From assembly GCF_018070565.1 (NCBI RefSeq), contig NZ_JAGPXL010000016.1:1-64000 (forward strand): a stretch of DNA of 64,000 nt, written 5' to 3'. Shown here in pieces: positions 25,781-34,048 of this stretch; the first letter of the stretch is position 1, and every line of letters starts with the position of its first letter. Below the pieces are notes generated by a model, which ran no database searches, had not been told where the DNA came from, and saw only the letters and a list, made by a program, of their open reading frames with translations. Both the position numbers and the translations under genes were made by a program. This DNA is from Streptomyces sp. B93 (GTDB lineage: Bacteria > Actinomycetota > Actinomycetes > Streptomycetales > Streptomycetaceae).

Positions 25781-26680
25781 TCAGCCCAGCCTGGCGAACC
25801 CGTAGTTGAGGATCCGCTTGGCATCCGTCTCGCGCTGGCTGGCGGACGGCGCGGTGAGCACGGCGCCGTACACGGTCTTGCCGTTGCGGGTGGCGGCGAA
25901 CACCAGGCAGTACTTGGCGAGGCTGCCGGAGCCGGTCTTCACGCCCGTGGCGCCGGAGTAGTTGCTCAGCAGTGTGTTGGTGTTCGACCAGTTGTAGTAC
26001 CGGTAGCCGCCGCTGGCGGTGGTGACCTTCTGCTGGGTCGACTTGGTCTTCACGACCGCGCGGAAGGTGGAGTGGCCCATCGCGCTGCGGGCGAGCTTGG
26101 TCAGGTCGCGCGGCGTCGAGTAGTTCGAGCCATTGCTTATGCCGTCGAACGAGTCGAAGCGCGTGTTGGTCATGCCGAGCTGCGCGGCCTTGCGGTTCAT
26201 CTTGCCGATGAACGACTTCACGCGCGCCGCGCGGGTGTCGCCGGTGCCGAACTTGTCCGCGAGCGCGTAGGCGGCGTCGCAGCCGGAGGGCAGCATCAGG
26301 CCGTACAGCAGTTGGCGGACGGTGACCTTGTCGCCGACGATCAGCCGCGCGGAGGAGGCGTTCTTCGACACGATGTAGTCGCTGTACGCCTTGCGGATGG
26401 TGACCTTGGCGTCGAGATTGAGGTTCGCCTGGGTCAGCACCACCTTCGCGGTCATGATCTTCGTGGTGGAGCCGGTGGCCCGCTTGGTGTCGGCGGCCTT
26501 GGTGTAGAGGGTGGTGCCGTTCGCGCCGTTCATGGCGTAGCCGCCGAGGGCGGAGATGGTGGGCTTGGTCAGCGCCTGGGCGGGCGTGGCGGTGACGGCC
26601 CAGGCCGCGAGCATGGCGCCGGTGGTCACGCCGACGGCGGCGGCTCTGCGGACACGGACGCCCTTGATGCCGGTAATCAA
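25781..26680 (-). CDS. D-alanyl-D-alanine carboxypeptidase (PBP5-like), secreted
   Basis: The enzyme trims the terminal D-Ala of peptidoglycan stem peptides. From TTG 26680 (GGGG about eight bases upstream) the 299-residue precursor has a basic N-region, a hydrophobic signal core (AAAVGVTTGAMLAAWAVTA) and a probable cleavage after TPAQA. The S11 motifs are STTKIM (SxxK, catalytic Ser and Lys), LPSGCDAAYALAD (the SxN position, here S-G-C) and GVKTGSG (KTG). The Asn of the SxN motif is replaced by Cys. The start is not certain: longer frames to 26842 exist but carry an atypical lead. No C-terminal membrane anchor is seen, so it should be released or wall-associated. Confidence 0.9.
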   Translation of the reverse strand: MITGIKGVRVRRAAAVGVTTGAMLAAWAVTATPAQALTKPTISALGGYAMNGANGTTLYTKAADTKRATGSTTKIMTAKVVLTQANLNLDAKVTIRKAYSDYIVSKNASSARLIVGDKVTVRQLLYGLMLPSGCDAAYALADKFGTGDTRAARVKSFIGKMNRKAAQLGMTNTRFDSFDGISNGSNYSTPRDLTKLARSAMGHSTFRAVVKTKSTQQKVTTASGGYRYYNWSNTNTLLSNYSGATGVKTGSGSLAKYCLVFAATRNGKTVYGAVLTAPSASQRETDAKRILNYGFARLG

Positions 26681-26858
26681 GTCGTATACCCCGATTGCGT
26701 GAATGCCCCGTGGGTGCGGCCGTGTTGGGGCGACAGGGTTGGGCCGCACGTATGAGACACGCGAGGGGGGTGAAGGGTTGTGCGGCGGACCGGTGTTTTC
26801 CGCGGCGTTCTTGACGTCCGCATGCTGGACCGGCGCCGACATGCGTACGTGTTGTATC

Positions 26859-26864
26859 TATCCT
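26859..26864 (+). promoter_or_regulatory. -10 box implying a leaderless GntR transcript
   Basis: TATCCT lies exactly six bases before the ATG at 26871, and there is no ribosome site. The spacing puts the transcription start at or next to the start codon. Confidence 0.4.
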
Positions 26865-26870
26865 GTCGGC

Positions 26871-27533
26871 ATGACCTTGGCCGACGTGACCGCCGTCAAA
26901 CAGCCCCCTGCCGCCGACCGCGTCTACACCCACGTCAAACAGGCCGTCCTGGAGCGCCGCTACGAAGGCGGCACCCTCCTCACCGAGGGCGAGCTGGCCG
27001 AGGCCGTCGGGGTCTCCCGCACCCCGGTGCGCGAGGCGCTGCTGCGGCTGGAGGTCGAGGGCCTGCTGAAGCTGTACCCGAAGAAGGGCGCGCTGGTCCT
27101 GCCGGTCTCCGCGCAGGAGATCAAGGACGTCGTGGAGACCCGGCTGCTGGTCGAGGAGCACGCCGCGCGCAAGGCCGTACCCGCCCCGCCGGGCCTCGTC
27201 GAACGGCTCGCGGAGCTGCTGGAGAAGCAGCAGCGGCAGGCCGCCGAGGGCGACCTCGCCGGGGCCGCCGTCACCGACCGCTGCTTCCACGCCGAGATCG
27301 TCCGCAGCGGCGGCAACGAGATCCTCTCCCGCCTCTACGACCAGCTGCGCGACCGTCAGCTGCGGATGGGCGTCGCCGTCATGCACTCCCACCCCGACCG
27401 GATCGCCAAGACCCTCGCCGAGCACGAGGAGATCCTGGCGGCGCTGCGCTCCGGCGACGCCGACGAGGCCGTGGGCGTCATCCACCGGCACATCGGCTGG
27501 TTCTCGCACCTGGCGCGGGGTGAGGTCCGGTGA
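26871..27533 (+). CDS. GntR/FCD-family transcriptional regulator
   Basis: The 220-residue regulator has an N-terminal winged helix (about residues 15-80; GELAEAVGVSRTPVREALLRLE is the classic GntR recognition region) and a C-terminal all-helical FCD effector domain (about 90-215; metal-binding residues include the D..H of TDRCFHAEIV and the His of HSH and EHEEI). FCD regulators respond to carboxylic acids. It is translationally coupled by a four-base overlap to the MFS transporter downstream, so it most likely controls that transporter. ATG 26871 is favoured because the longer frame lacks a ribosome site and is not GntR-like. Confidence 0.93.
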   Translation: MTLADVTAVKQPPAADRVYTHVKQAVLERRYEGGTLLTEGELAEAVGVSRTPVREALLRLEVEGLLKLYPKKGALVLPVSAQEIKDVVETRLLVEEHAARKAVPAPPGLVERLAELLEKQQRQAAEGDLAGAAVTDRCFHAEIVRSGGNEILSRLYDQLRDRQLRMGVAVMHSHPDRIAKTLAEHEEILAALRSGDADEAVGVIHRHIGWFSHLARGEVR

Positions 27534-28840
27534 GCCGGACCGGCACCCTGCCGGGTGATCCTCCCGGCGGTCGCCGCGCCCTCGCCGTCTGGGGCATCGG
27601 CGTCTCGGTCTACTTCGTCGCCGTCATCTTCCGTACGTCGCTGGGGGTCGCCGGACTCGACGCCGCCGACCGCTTCGGCGTCAACGCCTCCGCGCTGTCC
27701 ACCTTCTCGATCCTCCAGCTGCTGGTCTACGCGGGCATGCAGATACCCGTGGGCCTGCTGGTGGACCGGCTCGGCACCAAGCGGGTGCTGACCATCGGGG
27801 TGGTGCTGTTCACGGCCGGACAGCTGGGCTTCGCGCTCTCCCCGTCGTACGGCACGGCGCTCGCCTCGCGGGCGCTGCTGGGCTGCGGTGACGCGATGAC
27901 GTTCATCAGCGTGCTGCGGCTCGGCACCCGCTGGTTCCCGGCCCGGCGCGGGCCGCTGATCGCGCAGCTCGCGGGGCTCGCCGGGATGGCGGGCAACCTG
28001 GTCTCCACGCTGGTCCTGGCCCGGCTGCTGCACGGCGTCGGCTGGACCGCGGCGTTCGCCGGCAGCGCGCTCGCCGGTGTCGTCGTCCTGGTCCTGCTGC
28101 TGCTCTTCCTCAAGGACCACCCCGAGGGCCATGAACCGCAGCCCTTCCCGCACCGGGGCGCCGCCTATGTACGACGGCAGATCGCCGCCTCCTGGCGGGA
28201 GCCGGGCACCCGGCTGGGGCTGTGGGTGCACTTCACGACCCAGTTCCCGGCGATGGTGTTCCTGCTGCTGTGGGGGCTGCCGTTCCTCGTCGAGGCGCAG
28301 GGTCTGTCCCGGGCCACGGCCGGTGAGCTGCTGACGCTGGTGGTGCTGTCGAACATGGTGATCGGCCTGGTCTACGGCCAGATCGTCGCCCGGCACCACG
28401 GGGCGCGGCTGCCGCTCGCGCTGGGCACGGTGGGCGCTACGGCGCTGCTGTGGGCGTCGACCGTCTTCCACCCCGCGCTCACCGGGGCGGACCGGGCGCC
28501 GATGTGGCTGCTGATCGTGCTGTGCGTGGTGCTGGGCGCCTGTGGGCCGGCCTCGATGCTCGGCTTCGACTTCGCCCGCCCCGCGAACCCGCCGGAGCGT
28601 CAGGGCACCGCCTCCGGCATCACCAACATGGGTGGTTTCGTGGCCTCGATGACGACGCTGTTCGCGGTGGGCGTGCTGCTGGACGCGACCGACGACGACT
28701 ACACGGTCGCCTTCTCGTCCGTCTTCGTGCTCCAGGCGCTCGGCGTGAGCCAGATCCTGCGGCTGCGCCGACGCGCCGCCCGCCGGGAGCGCGAGCGGCT
28801 GGTCGCCAGCCGGGTGGAGACGGTGCACGTCCCGGCGTGA
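27530..28840 (+). CDS. MFS transporter
   Basis: The 436-residue protein has about twelve membrane helices with the MFS loop signature DRLGTKRVL after helix 2 (VGLLVDRLGTKRVLT) and a long cytoplasmic loop in the middle (HPEGHEPQPFPHRGAAYVRRQ). The N-terminal helix carries VYFVAVIFRTSLGVAG, as in the NarK/nitrate-like and cyanate-permease branch of MFS. Start is GTG at 27530 within the GntR stop (GTGA). The substrate is not known; regulation by the adjacent FCD regulator suggests a small organic acid or drug. Confidence 0.9.
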   Translation: MSRTGTLPGDPPGGRRALAVWGIGVSVYFVAVIFRTSLGVAGLDAADRFGVNASALSTFSILQLLVYAGMQIPVGLLVDRLGTKRVLTIGVVLFTAGQLGFALSPSYGTALASRALLGCGDAMTFISVLRLGTRWFPARRGPLIAQLAGLAGMAGNLVSTLVLARLLHGVGWTAAFAGSALAGVVVLVLLLLFLKDHPEGHEPQPFPHRGAAYVRRQIAASWREPGTRLGLWVHFTTQFPAMVFLLLWGLPFLVEAQGLSRATAGELLTLVVLSNMVIGLVYGQIVARHHGARLPLALGTVGATALLWASTVFHPALTGADRAPMWLLIVLCVVLGACGPASMLGFDFARPANPPERQGTASGITNMGGFVASMTTLFAVGVLLDATDDDYTVAFSSVFVLQALGVSQILRLRRRAARRERERLVASRVETVHVPA

Positions 28841-28844
28841 GCGC

Positions 28845-29630
28845 TCAGATCACCGGTACGAGGGTGAGGTACGCGAGCCCGAGCACGCCCCGGTAGCTCA
28901 TCCACTGGGAGCGGTGCCCGTCGAGCCGTTCCCGGGTCACGGCGGCCAGCGGATGGTCGCCGTGCCGGGCCAGCCACACCTCCGTGTCCGCCTGGTACGC
29001 CGACTCGAACTCCTCCCACTCGTCGGCGTTCGCGGTCTCCGTCCACTCGGGCCGGAACCCGGCGGCCACCGCGAGGTCGAGCAGCGTGCCGAGGCCGGGG
29101 TGGTCGGTGGCGGAGGCGCCCGGCCACATGCCGGACAGCTCGGCCTCGGTCGGGGTGCGCTGCCAGAAGCCCTCTCCGAGCAGCACCCGGCCGTCGTCGC
29201 TGACCAGTCGGCGCAGGGCGGCGAGCGCCTCGGGGAGGTGCCGGGGCGGCTCGACGGGGCCGAGCGCCTGGCTGGAGCCGACGCAGAGCACCAGGTCGGC
29301 GGGGCCGTGCGGGGTGCCTTGCGCGGACTCCTGAAGGAACCGGACCCGGTCCGCGAGCCCGCGCCGCTCGGCGTTGCGGCGGCCCCGGTCCAGGTCGTCG
29401 GCGTTCAGATCGAGGCCGACACCGCTCGCGCCGGGCACGGCGGCCAGCAGCCGCAGCATCAACTCGCCCCAGCCGCAGCCGATGTCGAGCACGGTCGCGG
29501 ACGCGGGCGCCGCCTGGGCGAGCCGCCCTACGATCCGGTCCGCCCGGGCCTCGGAGAGCGGGCCGTGGAAGGTGAGGCGGGTGAGGCGGGGCGGGAGGTC
29601 GGTGGCGGTGGCAGGCTGAGAGGGGGTCAT
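28845..29630 (-). CDS. Class I SAM-dependent methyltransferase
   Basis: The 261-residue protein has a Rossmann methyltransferase fold: motif I VLDIGCGWGELMLRLL (about residues 47-62), the acidic ribose-binding residue in GVGLDLNADDL, and motif IV DLVLCVGSSQALG. The C-terminal region (TENADEWEEFESAYQ, residues about 200-215 in approximate form) is specific to an actinobacterial subgroup acting on unknown small molecules. The gene is convergent with the MFS gene, stops four bases apart. Confidence 0.88.
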   Translation of the reverse strand: MTPSQPATATDLPPRLTRLTFHGPLSEARADRIVGRLAQAAPASATVLDIGCGWGELMLRLLAAVPGASGVGLDLNADDLDRGRRNAERRGLADRVRFLQESAQGTPHGPADLVLCVGSSQALGPVEPPRHLPEALAALRRLVSDDGRVLLGEGFWQRTPTEAELSGMWPGASATDHPGLGTLLDLAVAAGFRPEWTETANADEWEEFESAYQADTEVWLARHGDHPLAAVTRERLDGHRSQWMSYRGVLGLAYLTLVPVI

Positions 29631-29712
29631 GTCCGGGACCGTACTGGGGCGGTGCCCCGGGCGCCGGGAATTTCCTGGCGCCCGGCGTCGGCCGGCCCTC
29701 GTCCGTCGCGCG

Positions 29713-30537
29713 TTACGGCGTCACGGTGAAGTGCCGCAGGATGGCCGCCGTCAGCTCCGGGTCGCCCTCCGCCTTCACCCGGTCCTGCACGGACTCCAGG
29801 GCGACCCGGCCGCAGGCCAGCCGGACGTAGGTCTCCCAGTCGAGGGTGAGGGTGGCGGCCGGGCCGAGCGCCGGGGTGGTCTCCACGGTGCCGCGGCCCT
29901 GGATGTCGACGCGGACCGTGCGCAGGAACTCGACCGGCCCGTGCACATCGAAGACGATCGCCGAGCTGCGGGGCGCGTCGGCCCGTCCGGCGACGACCTC
30001 GGGGAGCCGCTCCAGCAGGACGTCCCGGGCGACGAGGGCGCCGGGGGAGTCGAGGTTGCCGGGGCGGCCGAGGGCGGCGCGCAGGTCCTGTTCGTGCACC
30101 CACACGTTGAACGCGTGGCCCCGCATGGCCTCCTCAAGGGTCAGCTCGGCGCCGAGCGGGCCGCGCACCTTGGTGCCGGGGTCCCGGGACTCGTTGCGCA
30201 GCTGCCGGTTGCGGCGGATGACCGTGTACTCCAGCTCGGAGGTCATCTCGGGCGCCGTGTGGTGGCGGCGGACGTCCACCTGCATCTCCATGTAGCGCTG
30301 GTGATCGTTCGTCACATGGAACAGGTCGCGCGGGAGGGTGTGGATGGGGCGCGGGTCGCCGAGCATCTCGCAGTCGAGGCCGATGACATGGGAGACGATG
30401 TCGCGGACGGACCAGCCCGGACACGGGGTGCGCCGGTTCCAGTCGGCCTCCACCAGGGGCCCCACCAGCTCGGATATCGCTTCGATGGAGTGGGTCCAGG
30501 CGTCGGCGTAGGGCTGGAGAGTGGGATGCAGACTCAC
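29713..30537 (-). CDS. Maleylpyruvate isomerase family mycothiol-dependent enzyme
   Basis: The 274-residue protein has an N-terminal DinB/MDMPI four-helix bundle (WNRRTPCPGWSVRDIVSHVIGLD has the first metal His; AFNVWVHEQDLR the HxxxD/H region near residue 150) and a C-terminal SCP2-like domain (AIVFDVHGPVEFLRTVRVDIQGRG). The family uses a divalent metal and mycothiol, the actinobacterial thiol; only some members isomerise maleylpyruvate, so the reaction is not certain. Start is GTG at 30537. Confidence 0.88.
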   Translation of the reverse strand: MSLHPTLQPYADAWTHSIEAISELVGPLVEADWNRRTPCPGWSVRDIVSHVIGLDCEMLGDPRPIHTLPRDLFHVTNDHQRYMEMQVDVRRHHTAPEMTSELEYTVIRRNRQLRNESRDPGTKVRGPLGAELTLEEAMRGHAFNVWVHEQDLRAALGRPGNLDSPGALVARDVLLERLPEVVAGRADAPRSSAIVFDVHGPVEFLRTVRVDIQGRGTVETTPALGPAATLTLDWETYVRLACGRVALESVQDRVKAEGDPELTAAILRHFTVTP

Positions 30538-30719
30538 GGAACGGGACCCCTCGGCGGTTGGTACTCGGGCAGTTGGTGGCGGCGTTGCCAGCGGGAGGTG
30601 GCGGCTGTCGGCGGGTGTCGTGGAACGCTAAGTTACGCTGCTGTGCGGCACCCCGGCAGTGCTTTCGTGTGACGATCGTAGGCCCGTATGAGCGGCTCGA
30701 ATGCCAGGACGGTGGTAGT

Positions 30720-31514
30720 GTGCGCGCCTCCCTTCTCCAAATCGCCGTAGATGACGACGAATCGGTTGATTCACGCCGACGTCGAGTCGCTTCGCTGGTC
30801 AGGGAGCAGGCCGGAGCCGATCTGGTGGTGCTGCCGGAGCTGTGGACCACCGGCGCGTTCGCCTACCGGGTGTTCGCCGACGAGGCGGAGCCACTGGAGG
30901 GGCCGACGCACGAGGCGATGGCGAAGGCGGCGAGCGACGCGGGCCTCTGGCTGCACGCGGGCTCGATCCCGGAGCGGGACGCGGACGGGACCCTCTACAA
31001 CACCTCCCTGGTCTTCTCTCCTGCCGGTGACCTGGCCGCCGCCTACCGCAAGATCCACCGCTTCGGCTTCGACAAGGGCGAGGCCGTGCTGATGGGCGCG
31101 GGGCGGGAGCTGGTGACCGCGCGGCCGGCGGGGACCGTGCTGGGGCTGGCCACCTGTTACGACCTCCGTTTCCCCGAACTCTTCCGTGGGCTTGTGGACG
31201 CTGGTGCCGAGGGCTTCGTCGTCCCGGCCGGGTGGCCGGAGCGGCGACGGGAGCACTGGACGCTGCTGGCTCGGGCGCGGGCGGTGGAGAACCAGGCGTT
31301 CGTGCTTGCCTGTGGAACGGCCGGGACGCATGCGGGAGTTCCGCAGGCGGGTCACTCGATCGTGGTGGATCCGTGGGGCGACGTGGTCGGCGAGGCGGGA
31401 CCCGGCGAGGAGGTGCTCTCCGTGTCGGTCGACATCGGGAAGGTCGAGGCCACCAGGGAGCAGTTCCCGGCGCTGAAGGACCGGGTGCTGGGGCTGGCCG
31501 AACCCCGGCGGTGA
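30720..31514 (+). CDS. Carbon-nitrogen hydrolase (nitrilase/omega-amidase family)
   Basis: The 264-residue enzyme has the full Glu-Lys-Cys triad: Glu40 in VVLPELW, Lys111 in YRKIHRFG and Cys146 in ATCYDLRFPE. The structural Glu in the WPERRREHW region is also present. Members hydrolyse amides of small acids; this branch resembles the omega-amidase/Nit group that repairs deaminated metabolites. GTG at 30720 has AGGA eight bases upstream. A complex hairpin follows the stop. Confidence 0.9.
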   Translation: MRASLLQIAVDDDESVDSRRRRVASLVREQAGADLVVLPELWTTGAFAYRVFADEAEPLEGPTHEAMAKAASDAGLWLHAGSIPERDADGTLYNTSLVFSPAGDLAAAYRKIHRFGFDKGEAVLMGAGRELVTARPAGTVLGLATCYDLRFPELFRGLVDAGAEGFVVPAGWPERRREHWTLLARARAVENQAFVLACGTAGTHAGVPQAGHSIVVDPWGDVVGEAGPGEEVLSVSVDIGKVEATREQFPALKDRVLGLAEPRR

Positions 31515-31535
31515 ACAACGGACGGCCTGGCCCCG

Positions 31536-31591
31536 GTCTCCCGGATGCGGGAGACGGCCCCTGACCCCGGTTTCCCGGCGGCAGGGGCCGT
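31536..31591. terminator. Bidirectional terminator between C-N hydrolase and bkd-I
   Basis: Two stems are present: gtctcccg/cgggagac (31536-31555, four-base loop) and acggcccctg/caggggccgt (31554-31591, 18-base loop). They share two bases and lie between two convergent stops (31514 and 31628). Confidence 0.6.
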
Positions 31592-31627
31592 CCTCGCTTC
31601 AGCGGCAACCGCCGCCCTGGGCTCGGC

Positions 31628-33055
31628 TCACGCCCAGGTCATCAGCCGCTTCGGCTGCTCCAGGATCGCGGCGATGTCCGCGAGGACCTTGGAGCCCAGC
31701 TCGCCGTCGACCAGGCGGTGGTCGAAGCTCAGGGCCAGGGTGGTGACCTGGCGGGGCTTGACCTTGCCCTTGTGCACCCACGGCTGGAGCTTGATCGCGC
31801 CGACCGCGAGGATCGCCGACTCGCCGGGGTTGAGGATCGGCGTGCCGGTGTCGACGCCGAAGACGCCGACGTTGGTGATCGTCACCGTGCCGCCCTGCAT
31901 GGCGGCGGGGGACGTCTTGCCCTCACGGGCGGTCGACACCAGCTCGCCCAGCGACTCCGCCAGCTGCGGCAGGGTCTTGGCTTGCGCGTCCTTGATGTTC
32001 GGGACGAGCAGCCCGCGCGGGGTGGCCGCGGCGATGCCCAGGTTGACGTAGTGCTTGACCACGATCTCCTGGCTGGCCTCGTCCCAGGAGGCGTTGATGT
32101 CGGGGTTGCGCCGGATGGCGACCAGGAGGGCCTTGGCGATCAGGAGGAGGGGGTTCACCCGCAGGCCGGTGAACTCCTTGTCCTGCTTCAGCTCCTCGAC
32201 GAGCTTCATCGTGCGCGTCACGTCGACCGTCACGAACTCGGTGACGTGCGGCGCCGTGAACGCCGAGCCGACCATCGCCGCCGCCGTCGCCTTGCGGACA
32301 CCCTTGACGGGGATCCGGGTCTCACGCGCGGTGTCGTACGACGCCGGGACGGCCGCGGACGCCGGAGCGGGGGCCTCGGCCGGGGCCGTCGGGGCCGCCA
32401 CGGGCTCCGGCGCCTGCCGCGGGGCCGCCGCCGCGTGCACGTCCTCGCGGGTGATGATCCCGTCGGGGCCGGTCGGGACGACCGTCGTCAGGTCGACGCC
32501 CAGGTCCTTGGCCAGCTTGCGCACCGGGGGCTTGGCCAGCGGGCGCTGGCCGGTGGGGGCGGCGGTCGCGGCGGGCGCCGCGGGCGCGGCCGGTGCCGTG
32601 CCGTGGCCGTTCAGCTCCGACTGGATCGCCGCGGAGGCCGACTGCACCTGGACCTCGGGACCCTTGCGAGGGCGGCGGCGGGTCGAGGTGGCCGCCACTC
32701 CGTAGCCGACGAGGACCGGCTGGCGGCCCTCCGCCTTGGGCTCCTCCGGCTCCGGCGCCGCCTCGGGGGCGGCCTCGGGCGCCGGGGCACCGCCGCCGCC
32801 GACGTCCACCGTGATGATGGGCGTGCCCACGTCGACCGTGGTGCCCTCGGGGAAGCGCAGCTCACGCACGACGCCGTCGTACGGGATCGGCAGCTCCACC
32901 GCGGCCTTGGCCGTCTCGACCTCGCACACCACCTGGCCGTCGGTGACCTGGTCACCGGGCTGGACGTACCACTTGAGGATCTCGGCCTCGGTGAGTCCCT
33001 CGCCCACGTCGGGCATCTTGAACTCACGTACGGACGCTTCAGTCATCGTCGTCAT
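31628..33055 (-). CDS. bkdC: Branched-chain 2-oxo acid dehydrogenase E2 (dihydrolipoamide acyltransferase), set I
   Basis: The 475-residue E2 core transfers acyl groups from the lipoyl arm to CoA. One lipoyl domain (residues about 10-88; lipoylated Lys50 in VETAKAAVE), an Ala/Pro-rich linker, a peripheral-subunit-binding domain (RKLAKDLGVDLTTVVPTG, about 185-202), a second linker, and the catalytic acyltransferase domain ending in SFDHRLVDGELG (active-site His and Asp). It is last in the E1-alpha, E1-beta, E2 operon, starting about ten bases after the E1-beta stop, with GAGGAG as ribosome site. Branched-chain substrates are favoured over pyruvate because the E1 is a separate alpha/beta pair. 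Confidence 0.93.
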   Translation of the reverse strand: MTTMTEASVREFKMPDVGEGLTEAEILKWYVQPGDQVTDGQVVCEVETAKAAVELPIPYDGVVRELRFPEGTTVDVGTPIITVDVGGGGAPAPEAAPEAAPEPEEPKAEGRQPVLVGYGVAATSTRRRPRKGPEVQVQSASAAIQSELNGHGTAPAAPAAPAATAAPTGQRPLAKPPVRKLAKDLGVDLTTVVPTGPDGIITREDVHAAAAPRQAPEPVAAPTAPAEAPAPASAAVPASYDTARETRIPVKGVRKATAAAMVGSAFTAPHVTEFVTVDVTRTMKLVEELKQDKEFTGLRVNPLLLIAKALLVAIRRNPDINASWDEASQEIVVKHYVNLGIAAATPRGLLVPNIKDAQAKTLPQLAESLGELVSTAREGKTSPAAMQGGTVTITNVGVFGVDTGTPILNPGESAILAVGAIKLQPWVHKGKVKPRQVTTLALSFDHRLVDGELGSKVLADIAAILEQPKRLMTWA

Positions 33056-33065
33056 GCCCCTCTCC

Positions 33066-34046
33066 TCAGTACGCCAGGGCACGGTCGACGGCGTCGAGCA
33101 CCCGGTCCAGGCCCGGCAGGTACTCCTCCTCCAGGCGCGCCGGCGGGTACGGGGCGTGGTAGCCGCCGACCCGGAGCACCGGGGCCTCCAGGTGGTAGAA
33201 GCAGCGCTCGGTGATGCGGGCCGCGATCTCCGCGCCCGAACCGAAGAACACCGGGGCCTCGTGGACCACCACCAGGCGGCGGGTCTTCTCCACCGACGCC
33301 TGGATGGAGTCGAAGTCGAGCGGGGAGACCGAACGCAGGTCCAGGACCTCCAGGTTCTTGCCCTCCTCGGCGGCCGCGTCGGCGACCTCCAGGCAGGTCT
33401 TCACCATCGGGCCGTACGCGGCCAGGGTGAGGTCGGTGCCCTCGCGGACCACGCGGGCCTTGTGCAGCGGGCCGGGGATCGCCTCGGTGTTGACCTCGGC
33501 CTTGTCCCAGTACCTCCGCTTGGGCTCGAAGAAGATCACCGGGTCGTCGCTCTGGATGGCCTGCTGCATCATCCAGTAGGCGTCCGAGGCGTTGGACGGG
33601 CTGACGACCTTCAGGCCCGCCACATGGGCGAACAGCGACTCCGGGGACTCCGAGTGGTGCTCGACCGCGCCGATGCCGCCGCCGTAGGGGATGCGCACGA
33701 CGACGGGCATCTTGACCTTGCCCAGGGAGCGGGCGTGCATCTTCGCCAGCTGGGTGACGATCTGGTCGTACGCCGGGAAGACGAAGCCGTCGAACTGGAT
33801 CTCGACGACGGGGCGGTAGCCGCGCAGGGCGAGGCCGATGGCCGTGCCGACGATGCCGGACTCGGCGAGCGGGGTGTCGATGACGCGGCTCTCGCCGAAG
33901 TCCTTCTGGAGGCCGTCGGTGACGCGGAAGACGCCGCCGAGCTTGCCGACGTCCTCGCCCATGACGAGGACCTTGGGGTCGGAGTCCAGGGCACGGCGCA
34001 GCGACTCGTTGATCGCCTTGGCCAGAGCCATCTTTTCGGCTGCCAT
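33066..34046 (-). CDS. bkdB: Branched-chain 2-oxo acid dehydrogenase E1-beta, set I
   Basis: The 326-residue protein carries the E1-beta pyrimidine-binding domain: GEDVGKLGGVFRVTDGL near residue 30, DTPLAESGIVGTAIGLAL, and VRIPYGGGIGAVEHHSESPE, and the C-terminal transketolase domain (DLRSVSPLDFDSI, VVVHEAPVFFGSGAEIAARITE). It forms an alpha2-beta2 thiamine-diphosphate decarboxylase with E1-alpha. ATG at 34046 lies two bases after the alpha stop, so the subunits are coupled. Confidence 0.94.
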   Translation of the reverse strand: MAAEKMALAKAINESLRRALDSDPKVLVMGEDVGKLGGVFRVTDGLQKDFGESRVIDTPLAESGIVGTAIGLALRGYRPVVEIQFDGFVFPAYDQIVTQLAKMHARSLGKVKMPVVVRIPYGGGIGAVEHHSESPESLFAHVAGLKVVSPSNASDAYWMMQQAIQSDDPVIFFEPKRRYWDKAEVNTEAIPGPLHKARVVREGTDLTLAAYGPMVKTCLEVADAAAEEGKNLEVLDLRSVSPLDFDSIQASVEKTRRLVVVHEAPVFFGSGAEIAARITERCFYHLEAPVLRVGGYHAPYPPARLEEEYLPGLDRVLDAVDRALAY

Positions 34047-34048
34047 GA

